A stretch of 64,000 nucleotides of DNA from Seminavis robusta. Its lineage: Eukaryota > Bacillariophyta > Bacillariophyceae > Naviculales > Naviculaceae. Shown here piece by piece: positions 29,999 to 40,986 of the stretch. The notes below the pieces were generated by a model. The model was not told the DNA's origin, made no database searches, and worked only from the letters and a program-made list of their open reading frames with translations. The position numbers were made by a program, and so were the translations under genes. The stretch is from positions 1 to 64,000 of the forward strand of contig CAICTM010000102.1 in NCBI GenBank assembly GCA_903772945.1. The letters are read 5' to 3'. Numbering within the stretch: position 1 is the first letter of the stretch; the number at the start of each line of letters is the position of its first letter.

Positions 29999-31123
29999 AT
30001 GCCCTCCCAATTGCAACCAAGGTATCCGACCCTGCTGCCCTACGACGTGCGATGGCAGCCAGAGCAAGTTCAAGCCTGCAAAGAGCTCTGGGAGTTGCCA
30101 GATGAAGAAACCTCCAAACTCATGGAACTCAGGAGACGGGTAGCCGACTTGTCCCATTCGAATTTGAATGGCCCCTTTGAGCTGGTTCGGTTTGTCTTGG
30201 AGCACTCCTGCCATGGCAACATCCACACCATGGAAAAGAGGGTCCGTCAGTGCGTGGAATGGCGCGACCGCATGGAGCTGGATACAGTGCTGCAAACCTA
30301 TGCACCTCTCAAAGTGTTTCTTCAATTCCCATTCGCACTGATTCAAGGCGTGGACAAGGAAGGAGACGCGGTGGTAGTAATTCGCAGTGGAGCCGGTGAC
30401 CCATTGAGTCTGCTGCAACGATTTGGTCGCGATGAACTCCTTCAGGGGGTCTTTTGGGGGCAAGAATTATTTTTGTGGGGACCATGGCAACGGGAATACA
30501 TCCAGAAACAAGGGAGGAGACCCAAGCTGGTGACGGCTGTCATTGATCTCAAAGGCCTCAACCGGAGACATTATCATCCTGCCTTGATGCTTATCGCACA
30601 AAAGATGATGACACCGATGCAGTTGCATTATCCACACATGCCCAAAAAGGTTCTCCTTGTCAATACACCAGGAATTTTTCGATTTGTTTGGGCTCTCTTC
30701 AAACCGCTGGTGATGCATCACTTGCGAATGTTGATGGAGGTGGCATCCGAGGCAGAAACCGAGCAGCTCCTCAGGCAGCACATGGATTTGAGCATACTGC
30801 CAGAGATCATGGCTCCAGGGGTCGGGAAAGGCAGAGCAATTCCTGGTCTCAATCCCAAATGGGAAGGTGGTATTTTGTCACCTAGTGACGACGATTGGGA
30901 CAGAGCTCCTCTGCTGTACGGGCCTGACGATGATACCACGGAAAAATATGATTGGTCACAATCCACAGCGTCGACTAGTGGCTCGAGCTCGTGTTACTCG
31001 TCATTGTCGTCGACCAATACCAACACGTCACCCACCAACCCGGTTCCTGTTCGGTCTGCAAAACACCTGCTCAAGGGGGCCTGGACAGAAGGCTTTGAAA
31101 ACAATCGAATTCTCATCACGTAG
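29999..31123 (+). CDS. CRAL-TRIO (Sec14-like) domain protein
   Basis: A 374-aa single-exon gene. Residues about 50-85 form the helical CRAL-TRIO N-terminal part (FVLEHSCHGNIHTMEKRVRQ, then WR). The lipid-binding lobe follows: VVIRSGAG, TAVIDLKGLNRRHYHPAL, then the characteristic YPHMPKKVLLVNTPGIFRFV WALFKPL stretch. Sec14-like proteins carry phosphoinositides, tocopherols or other lipids between membranes. The C-terminal 80 residues are Ser/Thr-rich and probably disordered. No signal peptide, so it is expected in the cytosol. It starts about 200 bp right of the hAT target-site duplication, so the transposon lies directly in its upstream region. Confidence 0.88.
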   Translation: MPSQLQPRYPTLLPYDVRWQPEQVQACKELWELPDEETSKLMELRRRVADLSHSNLNGPFELVRFVLEHSCHGNIHTMEKRVRQCVEWRDRMELDTVLQTYAPLKVFLQFPFALIQGVDKEGDAVVVIRSGAGDPLSLLQRFGRDELLQGVFWGQELFLWGPWQREYIQKQGRRPKLVTAVIDLKGLNRRHYHPALMLIAQKMMTPMQLHYPHMPKKVLLVNTPGIFRFVWALFKPLVMHHLRMLMEVASEAETEQLLRQHMDLSILPEIMAPGVGKGRAIPGLNPKWEGGILSPSDDDWDRAPLLYGPDDDTTEKYDWSQSTASTSGSSSCYSSLSSTNTNTSPTNPVPVRSAKHLLKGAWTEGFENNRILIT

Positions 31124-31800
31124 ATGAGAGAGAGGTGGGGATTTCAGTTAGTTTTGACTGGCTAGCTGGGCGAAAGACACGAGCTCAGCCAGGAGGCCCG
31201 CATCAAGGCCTCAAAAGCCATGTTGCAGCTGCCTTGCTGCGCGTTGTCATTGTTACACAGACACAATACCGACGATCCCAATTGCAAGCAAAAGGATATC
31301 AAACACACCAGCGAGCTGCCTCGCAAGGAGTGTTGACACCTGCGTCAGGCAGCGGAAGGGAGACGACGACTTTGAACCCATTGGGTATGCGAAGGCCGCG
31401 AGACAGCCGCGATCCAGCACCTGATACTTGAAGGGCGATGACGAGGACTGGGAAGAGATCGTGAACTATTCAGCTAGCATGAAAATAAGATGAAGCAATG
31501 AAAACGCATTGTGGCTTGCAAGCAAGGGTGCTTGTATTGTAGACTACCTAGTAGTTTTGAATTGAGGGCTGCCAGTTTTGTAGCCGCATGTGACCTGCGG
31601 CTACCCACACCATTCTTGCTGCCTGGTCGACCTTCCTTGGCCATACCTTCTTTTCTCTCAGGTGGCAAGGCCATTATTCCCAATGGCCCCATTGTGTTGG
31701 CAGTGTCGGCTTCTATCAACCAACGAGCCAGCAAACAAGCTACGCTGCAGTGAAGCATTGTGTATTGTCAAAAGACCATCCCCAAGATGGATGGACCAAC
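31124..31800. other. Intergenic, no gene seen
   Basis: Convergent 3' space between the CRAL-TRIO gene (+) and the FkbM gene (-). ORFs here are short and uninformative. Confidence 0.4.
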
Positions 31801-33305
31801 CTAGACTGCGCTGTCTTGAGTCGCGTATTCCTTTTTGAATCGCAACCTCCACCACAGGTTGAGTTGCTTGGCGCCCTCTTCCTTGGCCGCCACTAAAATT
31901 TTCCGATTGAGATCATCATCCTTGGGCCAGTTTACGAGCTTGTTGGGTCCGATCCATCCGCCAATGGCATGGAGTCTGTAATGCTCCGATAGGAATGTCA
32001 AGAGTGGAATATTGGAATCAGCTTCCGGTATGGTACGGGCACTGATTTCCATAAAGATGTTGTGCACCATTCCCGACGTGAGCAATTGTTTGGCGCCATT
32101 AATGACACTGTATTCGAATCCTTCGACATCGACTTTGAGAATGGCAATGTGTTGTGGATTGTTGTCAAACCATCCTCGATCTTTTGCAAAATTGTCCAAT
32201 GTGACAATTTGAATGGCATTGGGAACCCCGGGACCCGTTTTGAAGTTGACGACGGCTCCCATACCGGGATTGGTGTGTTCTTCGAACAAGAAGTGTCCTT
32301 CTTCTTGTCCTACTCCGTACCCGTAGAGATTGGTACGTGGTTGATTTTTCTTGGCAGCCAGGGCCAAAAGTTCGGGATCATCAAATTCGGTGTGAATCCA
32401 TCGATTGAGATGCAAGGATTCGCAGTAGCGCATGCGGTTCTTTTAACAAATAGTATGGGAGAGACAAATTTTGAAAAGCAAGAATCGAATCAATCACAGA
32501 GAATATGACAATGAAAAAGTGAGCATTCAGGGTAGCCCATGCCATACTATATATAATGACAATAACAACAACGAGCCCAGCCCAGCCAGCCTACCTTAAT
32601 ATTAGGTTCAAAGGTATCAATGACAAAGGGTCCCATGGATGCGGAGACGAGTGAGAAGAATCCAATATTGCCTCCCACATCGAGTACGCGTGCTCCCTTG
32701 GGTGCATTTCGTAAGACTTCTTGAAAGGCGGCAGTGAGTTTCTTTTCGTAGTAGGTTCCATACCTCATGATTTGCCATCGTGTATTGTCAAATGTCTCAT
32801 TGTGCATCGCAACAAAAAATGATGGAACGTCACGGACGCGTCGGGAATATATTATGCCCAAATTGGGATCCAATTTTTGAGTAGCCTCGTTTGTTTTTAG
32901 CTCGTGCAAGAGTTGGGCACAATCAAAAGTGGGATATTTGCCATGACTGACGGCAGGTGTGGTTGGTGTGGATGATACGGTAGTGGTGGATGATATGATG
33001 GCTGACTTTGATGTTGTTGATGAGGTAGCATTGGTACTACTATCCGTAGTAGTGGAAGAGCCAAAGAAGAGCGGCATTACATTTTTGGATTGTTCTTCAA
33101 TTTCCGCAAATAGGGTCCGCGGCAAGGCATCCAAGGTAGGCACTGCTGCTGCAGCATCAGTGGCCACGAGCAGTCCAGTGGCATCTCCTGGCAACGTTCT
33201 GACTTGCGACATGAGACCCAGAACGGACAATAGCACTACAATACCTGCAGTCACCATCTTGACGGTATTCCCTGTTGCCGACCGGGGGGGATTGAATCGA
33301 GCCAT
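31801..33305 (-). CDS. FkbM-family methyltransferase, type II membrane protein
   Basis: Two exons, 32595-33305 and 31801-32439, give 449 aa. A short basic N-terminus and one hydrophobic helix (VKMVTAGIVVLLSVLGLMSQ) suggest a Golgi/ER type II anchor. A Ser/Thr-rich stem follows, then the SAM-binding motif RVLDVGGNIGFFSLVSA with the acidic FEPN at the intron. The second exon carries VTLDNFAKD, ILKVDVEGFEYSVINGAKQL and FMEISART, the usual FkbM blocks. FkbM-type enzymes O-methylate sugars or small molecules; in diatoms many are lumenal, so methylation of glycans or cell-wall polysaccharide is a reasonable inference. The intron is 155 nt. Confidence 0.9.
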
Positions 33306-33589
33306 CTTTATAAAACAGATTAGTTTGATTGCAATGCTATCTCTCTATTATCTGATTGTCTGCTCTTGTTTAAAACTGAAGGGGTATATGACCACTATCG
33401 GTACCAGTATCAGAGCACGATCACCCATGACTATTTTGGATGTCACTTCGGCAAAGGCTGTCATTGGTGCTGTTTTGGGAGTTGGCGCCAAAATGGCCAA
33501 AGACCGTGACCAATCTCTCACTTATTCGACGTCATCAGATCTTGTTGGATCTTTGATCACAGCCCCACAAATCTATTTTTCTCATTCCG

Positions 33590-35284
33590 TTGTTTTTGAA
33601 AAGTCTGATTCTAAAGCAGAGCAGCATGGTGCTTCTCCCCCTGACCCGCAAACTGAACAAAGCTCTGGGGCCGTTTCTACTTCGCAATGGATTGAGACTG
33701 AGAATGGCATTGGGCAGTCCAGGCGACAATCCCACCTTGGACAGTCTGACCGGTATCACGTGGGCCCAAAAACTCATTTCCATTGAAGCCCACCACGACG
33801 CCCAAGCATTCATGGATCACATTCAAAAAATCAAACACTCTCCGATCGAAGTCTGGGTCGAAGATACCTTTGATCGAATATTTGGAAAAGACGATTTGGA
33901 AGAACGACGCAAAACCATGACACCATCAGAGATACGACTCTCCATCCTGGAATCCTACTTGCGACCGGCATTGTTGCCCGACGAACGATGGTCCAATGTC
34001 TTGCAATGGAGATTCCACACCCGATTGCTCAAATGGATCCGCGCCGAATGGTTGCTCGCACAATATGGACTCCACGTACAACAAGCCGTCCGCGATTTTC
34101 CCAAATTTCGACATTCGCCCCAACTCACCGTCACGAGTAGTAGAAGCAGCCAACAGGGGAATATTCTCACTTCCCTATTACTCACCACCACCACTTCGAC
34201 CGAGTATGATCCACAACAATCCGCTTCCAAAAATAAAGCAATCACGGCGTCCTTGCCCACTACAGATTTTGTACATCGGGTATTGGAAACCAGACGCTGG
34301 AGTCCCCACAAAAACAATCCCGCCGTCTACCAGCAATTGCAACAACTCTGCCAAACCATTGCCAAGAATGGCAGAATGGTGTCTCTCCGAGGTGGAGGTC
34401 TCCTGTTAGCCGATCTACCACTCGATACACCTCTACAGACTGTCCCCTTTCAAGATGTGCTCCAAGTCCTGGGAGGACATGTCCACGCGTGTGGACCCTT
34501 GAATGCCTTGTGCGAAGAACGGGACATGTATCAACTCTGGACCCAGGAATATGTCGATCGACTCGCGCACTATCTCTTACAAAGGTGCAATCGTCAACCA
34601 CAACACGAAACAGTCATTCTCGACATTGGAGCGGGAGATGGATTGTTGGGACGACATTTGCAAATTGCCATGGGAAAGAGATTGCTGACTAGCAGTAGAC
34701 GCAACAAGAAGAACAACAACAAGACAAAGGCACCCACCGTGGTCTCGGTGGACAATGGCAGTTGGAGAATTCATCCCCGTGCGGCGGTGGAACCGTTGAG
34801 TGTGGAACAAGCACTGGAACAATACGTCGCTCCTGGCAAGCAACAACAACACACTATTGTGTTATGCAGTTGGATGCCCATGGGAGTGGATTGGTCTCAC
34901 TTGTTCCGACAATATCATGTCGACGAGTATATTTTGATTGGAGAATGTGACGATGGAACCTGTGGAGACAATTGGGATACTTGGGGTAATCCGGCATATC
35001 AATCGGATGAAGTCATGGAGCAAGAGTTGATGGCAGCATTGGTGGAGGATCAAACAGACGATGATAACAACAACGACAACAATAGTGGCTCCCACGACAA
35101 AGAAGAAGAAGAAGGACACATGGCCACAGAGGGTACCTTGCCCCAGTATCAAGTGGATGGATACAAGAGGATCGACAAGGATGACTGGGCTCCTTTCCAG
35201 TTCTCCAGGTTTGATTCGGCAATTAGCAAAACTGGAAAGACCGTGGTGTTTCGACGAACACAAAAGACAGAAGAGATACAGTAG
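33590..35284 (+). CDS. Putative SAM-dependent methyltransferase-like protein
   Basis: A 564-aa single-exon ORF. The clearest motif is VILDIGAGDGLLGRHLQIAM near residue 345, the glycine-rich motif I of class I methyltransferases. VVSVDNGSWRIHP follows at the position of motif II. Later IVLCSWMPMGVDWSHLF and YILIGECDDGTCGDNWDTWG read like the strand-4/5 region. The first 300 residues have no recognisable domain. An acidic, Asn-rich loop lies near residue 495. The start may be further in: the first 30 residues are less protein-like, and Met codons at 33626 and 33704 are alternatives. Its substrate is unknown. It is divergent from the FkbM gene, under 300 bp apart. Confidence 0.7.
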   Translation: MFLKSLILKQSSMVLLPLTRKLNKALGPFLLRNGLRLRMALGSPGDNPTLDSLTGITWAQKLISIEAHHDAQAFMDHIQKIKHSPIEVWVEDTFDRIFGKDDLEERRKTMTPSEIRLSILESYLRPALLPDERWSNVLQWRFHTRLLKWIRAEWLLAQYGLHVQQAVRDFPKFRHSPQLTVTSSRSSQQGNILTSLLLTTTTSTEYDPQQSASKNKAITASLPTTDFVHRVLETRRWSPHKNNPAVYQQLQQLCQTIAKNGRMVSLRGGGLLLADLPLDTPLQTVPFQDVLQVLGGHVHACGPLNALCEERDMYQLWTQEYVDRLAHYLLQRCNRQPQHETVILDIGAGDGLLGRHLQIAMGKRLLTSSRRNKKNNNKTKAPTVVSVDNGSWRIHPRAAVEPLSVEQALEQYVAPGKQQQHTIVLCSWMPMGVDWSHLFRQYHVDEYILIGECDDGTCGDNWDTWGNPAYQSDEVMEQELMAALVEDQTDDDNNNDNNSGSHDKEEEEGHMATEGTLPQYQVDGYKRIDKDDWAPFQFSRFDSAISKTGKTVVFRRTQKTEEIQ

Positions 35285-35588
35285 AGGAATAGATATGATA
35301 GTAAGGTAGATTATTGATACACCTGTAATTAAAGAAAGGAACTCTCAGCTCGGTCACGACCGACGTATTCCAGAAGCAACAGCTTGGGGTACCGGTAGCC
35401 AGGTATGCCAATGGATCATTCATCTGTTTGGAACCAGGCTTTATGATAAAACATTGTGTGTATGGAAATATGTACGAAGTCCCATGCAGCCATGCAGGTT
35501 GCTGGCCAACAACCCAGGCGGTAGATACATTATGCAGCAAGCACTAGTCTACGGGAGCTCATCCAACATTCCTCCGCTCTTTTGGCTC

Positions 35589-36551
35589 TCACTCTTGCTG
35601 GAAGGAAGCGGCTTGTTGACTGACCAACTGTTCCAAGAGGGCGCCCTTTGAGTCGCTGGATGGTGCACCCCAGAGAAAGCCGAGATAGTACTGGATCCAT
35701 TCATAGATAACGGTCCAAATGCTACCCATTCGTCCTTTGAGATCCTTCATGAACCTGGCACTGGATTCTTCCATCAAGCGCTGCGTTACAAACGACATGA
35801 TGCGAGGATCAATCTTGATTCCTAGTTGAAGAGCCAGACGGATAATGTAATTGCCACAGTTGTTGGTTACCACATCAAAGGGACCATCCGATTCCAAGTC
35901 CACAGCTTCATAAGCTCGTGCTAGTTCTGATAGCGGGAAAGAACCCACTTGTATGGATTTGTCCTTCCAAAGACCATTCGCAAAGCGAGCTTCTCCCTCT
36001 TCCTTGGTCTCCCAGAAGAGAAGCATTTTGGTGGCTGGACTGTCTCTGGAATCGAAATGGGCATGTGTGACGAGAAACGGACATGCCTCATCTCCTGTAA
36101 AGGCCTCATCGGGAGGGGAAGCGACGGCATACATATGATGGGTGACATAGAGATACGTCTGATACTCGTACTGGCCACATCTCTCCAGGTATGTCTTGTA
36201 GAGTTCTTGGTGAACTGGATCGTCCGGGTCCATGGCAAGATCGGCGCCCATTAGTTGACGGTCTCGTCGTCGAGTGCCATGGCCTGCACAACATTCGGTG
36301 GTTGGACACAGATAGGATCGAAACGTTGCGGCGGCAGTCAAACCACAGCGGCAAGACGAGAGGATCTCGTTTTGCACAAGGCAGGTACAATCCTCTGGGT
36401 TGGTGCAGTCGACAACGTCCGTTTTGCAGACACATGGCTGATCGGGAATGAACCTGCCAATGTCATCTCGGTCGTCGCCCAGGGTAGCTTGGCAGAGCAA
36501 CAAACAGGCGAGGAGAAGGGGTAGCGAAGGTATCATTGTCATTGTTCGCAA
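35589..36551 (-). CDS. Secreted Cys-rich protein with NNC-containing domain
   Basis: A 320-aa single-exon gene with a signal peptide (residues 1-25, MRTMTMIPSLPLLLACLLLC). A compact Cys-rich block follows (CVCKTDVVDCTNPEDCTCLV, then CRCG and CC, residues 39-88). A larger domain contains HMYAVAS, a His in VTHAHFDS, and FDVVTNNCGNYIIRLALQLG. The NNC-G-N sequence before an amphipathic helix is reminiscent of the nucleophile region of papain-like folds such as NlpC/P60 or PPPDE, but that is only a resemblance and the catalytic His is not assigned. Extracellular or vacuolar location is inferred. No family was recognised with confidence. Confidence 0.7.
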   Translation of the reverse strand: MRTMTMIPSLPLLLACLLLCQATLGDDRDDIGRFIPDQPCVCKTDVVDCTNPEDCTCLVQNEILSSCRCGLTAAATFRSYLCPTTECCAGHGTRRRDRQLMGADLAMDPDDPVHQELYKTYLERCGQYEYQTYLYVTHHMYAVASPPDEAFTGDEACPFLVTHAHFDSRDSPATKMLLFWETKEEGEARFANGLWKDKSIQVGSFPLSELARAYEAVDLESDGPFDVVTNNCGNYIIRLALQLGIKIDPRIMSFVTQRLMEESSARFMKDLKGRMGSIWTVIYEWIQYYLGFLWGAPSSDSKGALLEQLVSQQAASFQQE

Positions 36552-37120
36552 TATTTTGTGGAGGAAGAATGATTCTTGCGCTCGACGAATATTAACGTTT
36601 AGATTGTGAGACTAGCTAGCGCTATCTATGGATCGTCCAAGCTTTGGTCTGAGCTGATAATATCTTTGGTATATGGCTCCAGGAAGTTTGTCCGCTTGGT
36701 TAGTGCCGGTAGTAGGCGGCACCATACAAACAGGAAGAAGAAATAAATGAGGGCAACCAGGACCGCGTGTTGAAGGCGGTACCGGTAGCTGCGCTTTCGC
36801 CATTTGCGAAAGGTGCCCCGATCCCATGAAACCGGAAGGCCTCGCAACAACTGGAACATTGGTGCGATGGTGCGTGATGCTCCAATAACATCACCAAACC
36901 AAAGAGTTCCAATGACTTTGTGAGACGCAGAGCAGGCAGTTTTCTAAATAACACGATTTTGCGGGTTTGCGAAGAGCTATCTTGGTTGGAACTTCGAAAG
37001 CGTTAGTGACACACATGGAAAAGGAAAGATCGCGCCCGTAGATCTTACGTGTAGCAACTTAACTCAGGCGGGCCCGCGACCTGAAAAGAAGTTTAGTAGT
37101 CATTGAATCAAAGTCTCTAC
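36552..37120. other. Intergenic with one possible small ORF
   Basis: The minus strand at 36626-36859 encodes 77 residues with a basic start (MFQLLRGLPVSWDRG), one strong membrane helix (LVALIYFFFLFVWCRLLPAL) and a polar tail. It could be a small mitochondrial membrane protein, or chance. Nothing else was seen. Confidence 0.3.
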
Positions 37121-37378
37121 TGAAAGGGCCCGAAATCAGGATTTTAAGAATCCAATTAAATTGATCAATTCCAATCCAAAATATAAAATCGAAACCGAAA
37201 TATAAAACCGAAACCTAAATATTAAACCGAAACCAAATTACTATGGTAAATAACTAGTAAAATCAAACCGAAACCTAAATATCAAACCGAAACCAAAATA
37301 TAAAATCAAACCAAAATATAAAATCGAACCCAAATATAAAGCAGAATTACATGTAAATCGTGATTTCGGGCCCTTTCA
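37121..37378. mobile_element. MITE-like element with 18-bp perfect TIRs
   Basis: The 258-bp element starts TGAAAGGGCCCGAAATCA and ends with its perfect reverse complement, and the similarity goes on for several more bases (GATTT). The interior is AT-rich and built of iterated AAACCGAAACC and AAAATATAAAATCGAA words. There is no coding capacity. A target-site duplication could not be settled: CTCT lies close to both ends but not at the same distance. The superfamily is not determined. Confidence 0.75.
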
Positions 37379-38171
37379 CTCTGGAGTACAGACCATTATT
37401 TGATTCCAAGATCTATCGGGAAGTACGACATCAGCTTACTTTTAAACTACTATTACAGTAATAAGTAACACAGTAACACGTAACACATGTCTCTTTCATA
37501 TGCATGTCGGAATAGCGTTACTATTAGTATACGTACCGGTATCTGCGACTGTATACCGGTACTGGTAACCTACCGGTACATTATCTGTGGTACCGGTACA
37601 TCATCCGCCGGATCTGTGGCTCGGGTATTTCTTGTTTGACTTTCGCACCGGTACAAAATGGGACGATCGACATCAACACCCATATCTAACAAAAGGAACA
37701 TACAACCTGATGGCAAAATTGTCTTAGGCTTGTCCGTCAAGTACAGTACGACCTTGTACCGGTCCATACCTGTCTTCTTTTCAGATGGATCTTTCCCTTC
37801 CCACCACTCATCAGTACCGGTACATTTTAAATTTCTTTAGCTTCAAGAGTGGCATGTTCAGGGCTTCCTTGGGCTCCCACGTCTTCTCCAACATTTGCCT
37901 CAACACCTACCGGTACCTGGTAGATCTACCACCATGGCCATTTTGAAGCTTCGAAGCGAAGGGAGACTGATCGATTTTAAGGTTAGGGCCGTTGATGTAT
38001 CTTTCATTCGTGCCCATGAAATCCAGGATCTTCTGGGAACTTCCACCATGAAGAGCACCAGATGATGGTCCCAAGTCCCGACAGCCGATAATGAAGCCAA
38101 CAGCCAGTGCCTATCGGGATTCTGATGGGGTTGGACCATAACCGCAACTTCGTTTAAGGAAGGATCGATCA
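37379..38171. other. Intergenic rich in ACCGGTAC words
   Basis: Between 37530 and 37920 the sequence TACCGGTA or a one-base variant occurs at least eight times. No gene was recognised; it lies upstream of the membrane protein at 38172. Confidence 0.5.
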
Positions 38172-39137
38172 ATGGTGCAGCCCACAACTGGCTTTATTGT
38201 TCAAAGTTCCTTGGTCTTTCCGTCTCGCTTGTCGTCATCTGAGAGCAATTCCCCTCTCGTTCAAGCGTTCCTTTCTCCACAAGACGATCCTCCCGCGCCC
38301 CTTATTGTGGACGGTATTTCTCGTGGTGGAAGCAGCACTCCTGGCCAAATTATCTCTACCATGTTCAGCTTTGTTTGCGGAAAGAATGTCAATCTGTTCT
38401 GGATCGCCACATCCTGTTTGGCAGTCTGGTTCCTCTTTTGGCATACACCCATCTTTTGGAAACAGCGCCAAGTGATACAAATCCGTGACGCTTTGCTTGC
38501 GGTTCATATTGTAGGCGCAGGCACAATCTACATGGCATGTGTGCACAACTGTCTCGTCACACCTTCTTTGAGTTCCACGGCCAAGTTCTCCCACACATGG
38601 ATCGGCCGATTGGGCCTCGTCTCGGGAGTGGTTAGTTTTGTGTTGGGAGCCTACTTGGCATGGTCCCGATTGACAAGTGATCCAACCACGGTAGGAGGAA
38701 CCACCTTGGGATTTGCCATTCCCATTACGATTGGCGGTCTTCTTCAAATCCTGTCCGAAGTCAAGGGATTTCGTGCCATTCGTGAGTATAAACGAATTCG
38801 GCAACAGCTGGAAGCAACAACATCGTTGACTGACATGAAGGAACTGGAGGAAAAGAAATATGCAGCAATCTGCACTCATATTGGTTGGATGGTGAGTCTA
38901 TTTGTCATGGCGTGTAGCGTTCCTGCCGGGATGCGATTGGCGTCTACGATTGCGGGCCGGGAAGATGGTGTCCTCGCTACGGTGCTGATATTTTCCATTA
39001 TCTTTGTCCTCAGTGCCATTGCAACACGCTACGTCGAACACATGATGCCCAAATCACCCAAAGGACAAGACGACGAATACATGGGGCTGGGACAACCAAC
39101 ACCGCCCCCTCCGTATGGTGCCGTGTCCGATTCTTAG
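38172..39137 (+). CDS. Multi-pass membrane protein of unknown function
   Basis: A 321-aa single-exon gene with about seven hydrophobic helices: around residues 75-95 (FWIATSCLAVWFLFW), 105-125, 143-165 (GLVSGVVSFVLGAYLAW), 178-195, 238-255 and 268-288. Conserved-looking polar residues lie in the helices: H111, H141 in FSHTWIGR, and H236. Paired His in helices can bind heme, and the HxxxGR pattern recalls DUF2306-like proteins, but the similarity is weak. The N-terminal 65 residues are Ser/Pro-rich without a clear signal peptide. The C-terminus is Pro-rich (PTPPPPYGA). Confidence 0.7.
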   Translation: MVQPTTGFIVQSSLVFPSRLSSSESNSPLVQAFLSPQDDPPAPLIVDGISRGGSSTPGQIISTMFSFVCGKNVNLFWIATSCLAVWFLFWHTPIFWKQRQVIQIRDALLAVHIVGAGTIYMACVHNCLVTPSLSSTAKFSHTWIGRLGLVSGVVSFVLGAYLAWSRLTSDPTTVGGTTLGFAIPITIGGLLQILSEVKGFRAIREYKRIRQQLEATTSLTDMKELEEKKYAAICTHIGWMVSLFVMACSVPAGMRLASTIAGREDGVLATVLIFSIIFVLSAIATRYVEHMMPKSPKGQDDEYMGLGQPTPPPPYGAVSDS

Positions 39138-39245
39138 CTTTTTTCATGACTACTCACTACTAGATAGTCCAAACATGTCATTGTAGATTGTGTTTTTGTT
39201 CATCCGCAACTTCAATACTGGATCAACCAGCAACCAACTCGCTCC

Positions 39246-40626
39246 TCAGCTTCCAAATCCCTTGGTGGCACCCTTGGCCTTTTTGTTCTTTTTGTTGCTT
39301 TTCTTCTTCTGCTTGCCACCTCCTCCTCCAAAGCCAACTGGAGCTGCAGCGGCTCGTTGAATTGCGGGGAATTCATGCATGGCTTGGACTTGTCGTTCGG
39401 CCAGGGATCGTTCTCCAGGGTCACTACTGACCAATTCGGGTACATTTAAGCAATCGTATGTGTGTTGCAATGCTTGTCGTTCGGTGGGTGTCAAATCTGG
39501 ATGCCAGACCCTCATCATCAAAATATATCTCATTTGATCACTTTCATTGATGGCATCATGCATGATACTGGTGTCGAACAGCATGAGCTGTCCATCGATC
39601 CATTGTCGCGTTTCATCTCCAATGGTGAGTCGGCATTTGTTGTTTCCACTGATGGAATGCATAGTAAGTATCATTTGTTGGATTTGGTAAGACACAATTC
39701 ATTCTTTCAAGCAAGATCCACTCCATCCATCAAGTAAGCAATTTACAACAGCACTTACGACTCTGGAATGACAAGTGGCAAGTGACTGGTCAACACAAAG
39801 TTGGTAAAATCAGTGTGTGGTTTGATCGAACTGTTTGGTTTCATGCTGGCAAAGAACACTTCTGTGGCTGGAACTCCACAATCTCGAACGGCTTTAGATG
39901 TCTTGGGAAAGAGATTGACGTTGACCTGCAGAAGAAACAAAGAATCCATGGATTGAAGGGTTGAAGGATCTGTTAGACTGGAGAGCAGCCTTCCATAATA
40001 TATAATGCAAGAAACTGTTTTAGACTCACTGGATCCCATACCCCTCGATCACAGAGAACGAGTGTTTTCCAATCAACTCCATAACTAGACGCATCTTCGG
40101 TCAAGGCTCCCGCCCAGATATTGTTGCCTTGGCGTTCCAACTGATCGGGATCTGTCAATGCCACACGGGTGAATTCTTCTCGAATTTCCTTGTATCGCTT
40201 GGGCAATGTCCTGGTCCAATCACCATCGCCATGCGTAGCAACATCCCAAAACGGACGAATGGACAGTCCCGGAACATAGGAATGACAGTGTTGATGACAT
40301 TGACTTGATTCGGGTGACAGATCCGATGGGCCCGCATATTCTCGATGCTCATAATCCTTTTCCAATAATCGCCAGGATGTCAAAACTCTTGTGATATCCT
40401 TCTCATTGAATTTTTCCAACAAGCTCTGTTCGACCATTCCGGCAAATGTGTGGGGAGGCAATGGGGTAGATGTATCTGGAAGTGATGATGCTGGTTGGGG
40501 TTCCATTGCAACCATCCATCTTGCCGACGAATACTGTTTGGACGATGGTGGTGACGTCAACAGAAATGAGTCTGTCGACGATAATAAAACTGCCAAGGGC
40601 ACCAAGCACTGGAGGCGAAGTATCAT
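39246..40626 (-). CDS. Aspartyl/asparaginyl beta-hydroxylase family protein
   Basis: Three exons, 40030-40626, 39759-39925 and 39246-39648, give 388 aa. A signal peptide (MILRLQCLVPLAVLLSS) is followed by TDS/FLLTSP, with Phe directly after the probable cleavage site, so plastid import is possible. The double-stranded beta-helix of the PF05118 dioxygenases is clear: FASMKPNSSIKPHTDFTNFV with the first iron-binding His, and later DETRQWIDGQLMLFDTSIMH DAINES with the second His and an Arg for 2-oxoglutarate further on. These enzymes hydroxylate Asp/Asn or act on small molecules using Fe(II) and 2-oxoglutarate. The C-terminus is Gly- then Lys-rich. It is divergent from RPN12. Confidence 0.9.
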
Positions 40627-40986
40627 GATGGAACTTATGTGGAATAGAGAGCTGCAGTTGATACTGATACCGGTAGGCAGATAGATACTATAGAGTTGGT
40701 ACCAAATAAGCGGTCAAATGGGTGGCTTCCGTCCTCAACATTCTCATTGACACTATCGTCTCGGATTGCGTTTTGGAAAAACGTACTAGGCCTGAGACGC
40801 ACTTTTGATCGTAACGTAGGGATAAGGTGAAAACGATTCGATCAAGATCCTGGCTGTTCGATGAACCCCAACAATGGCACCACCGACCGTTTGTGTTGTT
40901 GCCGCCCATTATCGATAATCAAGTGACTTGATCACTTTACCATCTTCACACCAGCTAGTCAGATAGATAGTCAGTCAATTCCAACC
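40627..40986. promoter_or_regulatory. Bidirectional promoter region
   Basis: This 360-bp interval separates two divergent starts (beta-hydroxylase and RPN12) and must hold both promoters. It contains one TACCGGTA word near 40668. No specific site can be assigned. Confidence 0.4.
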
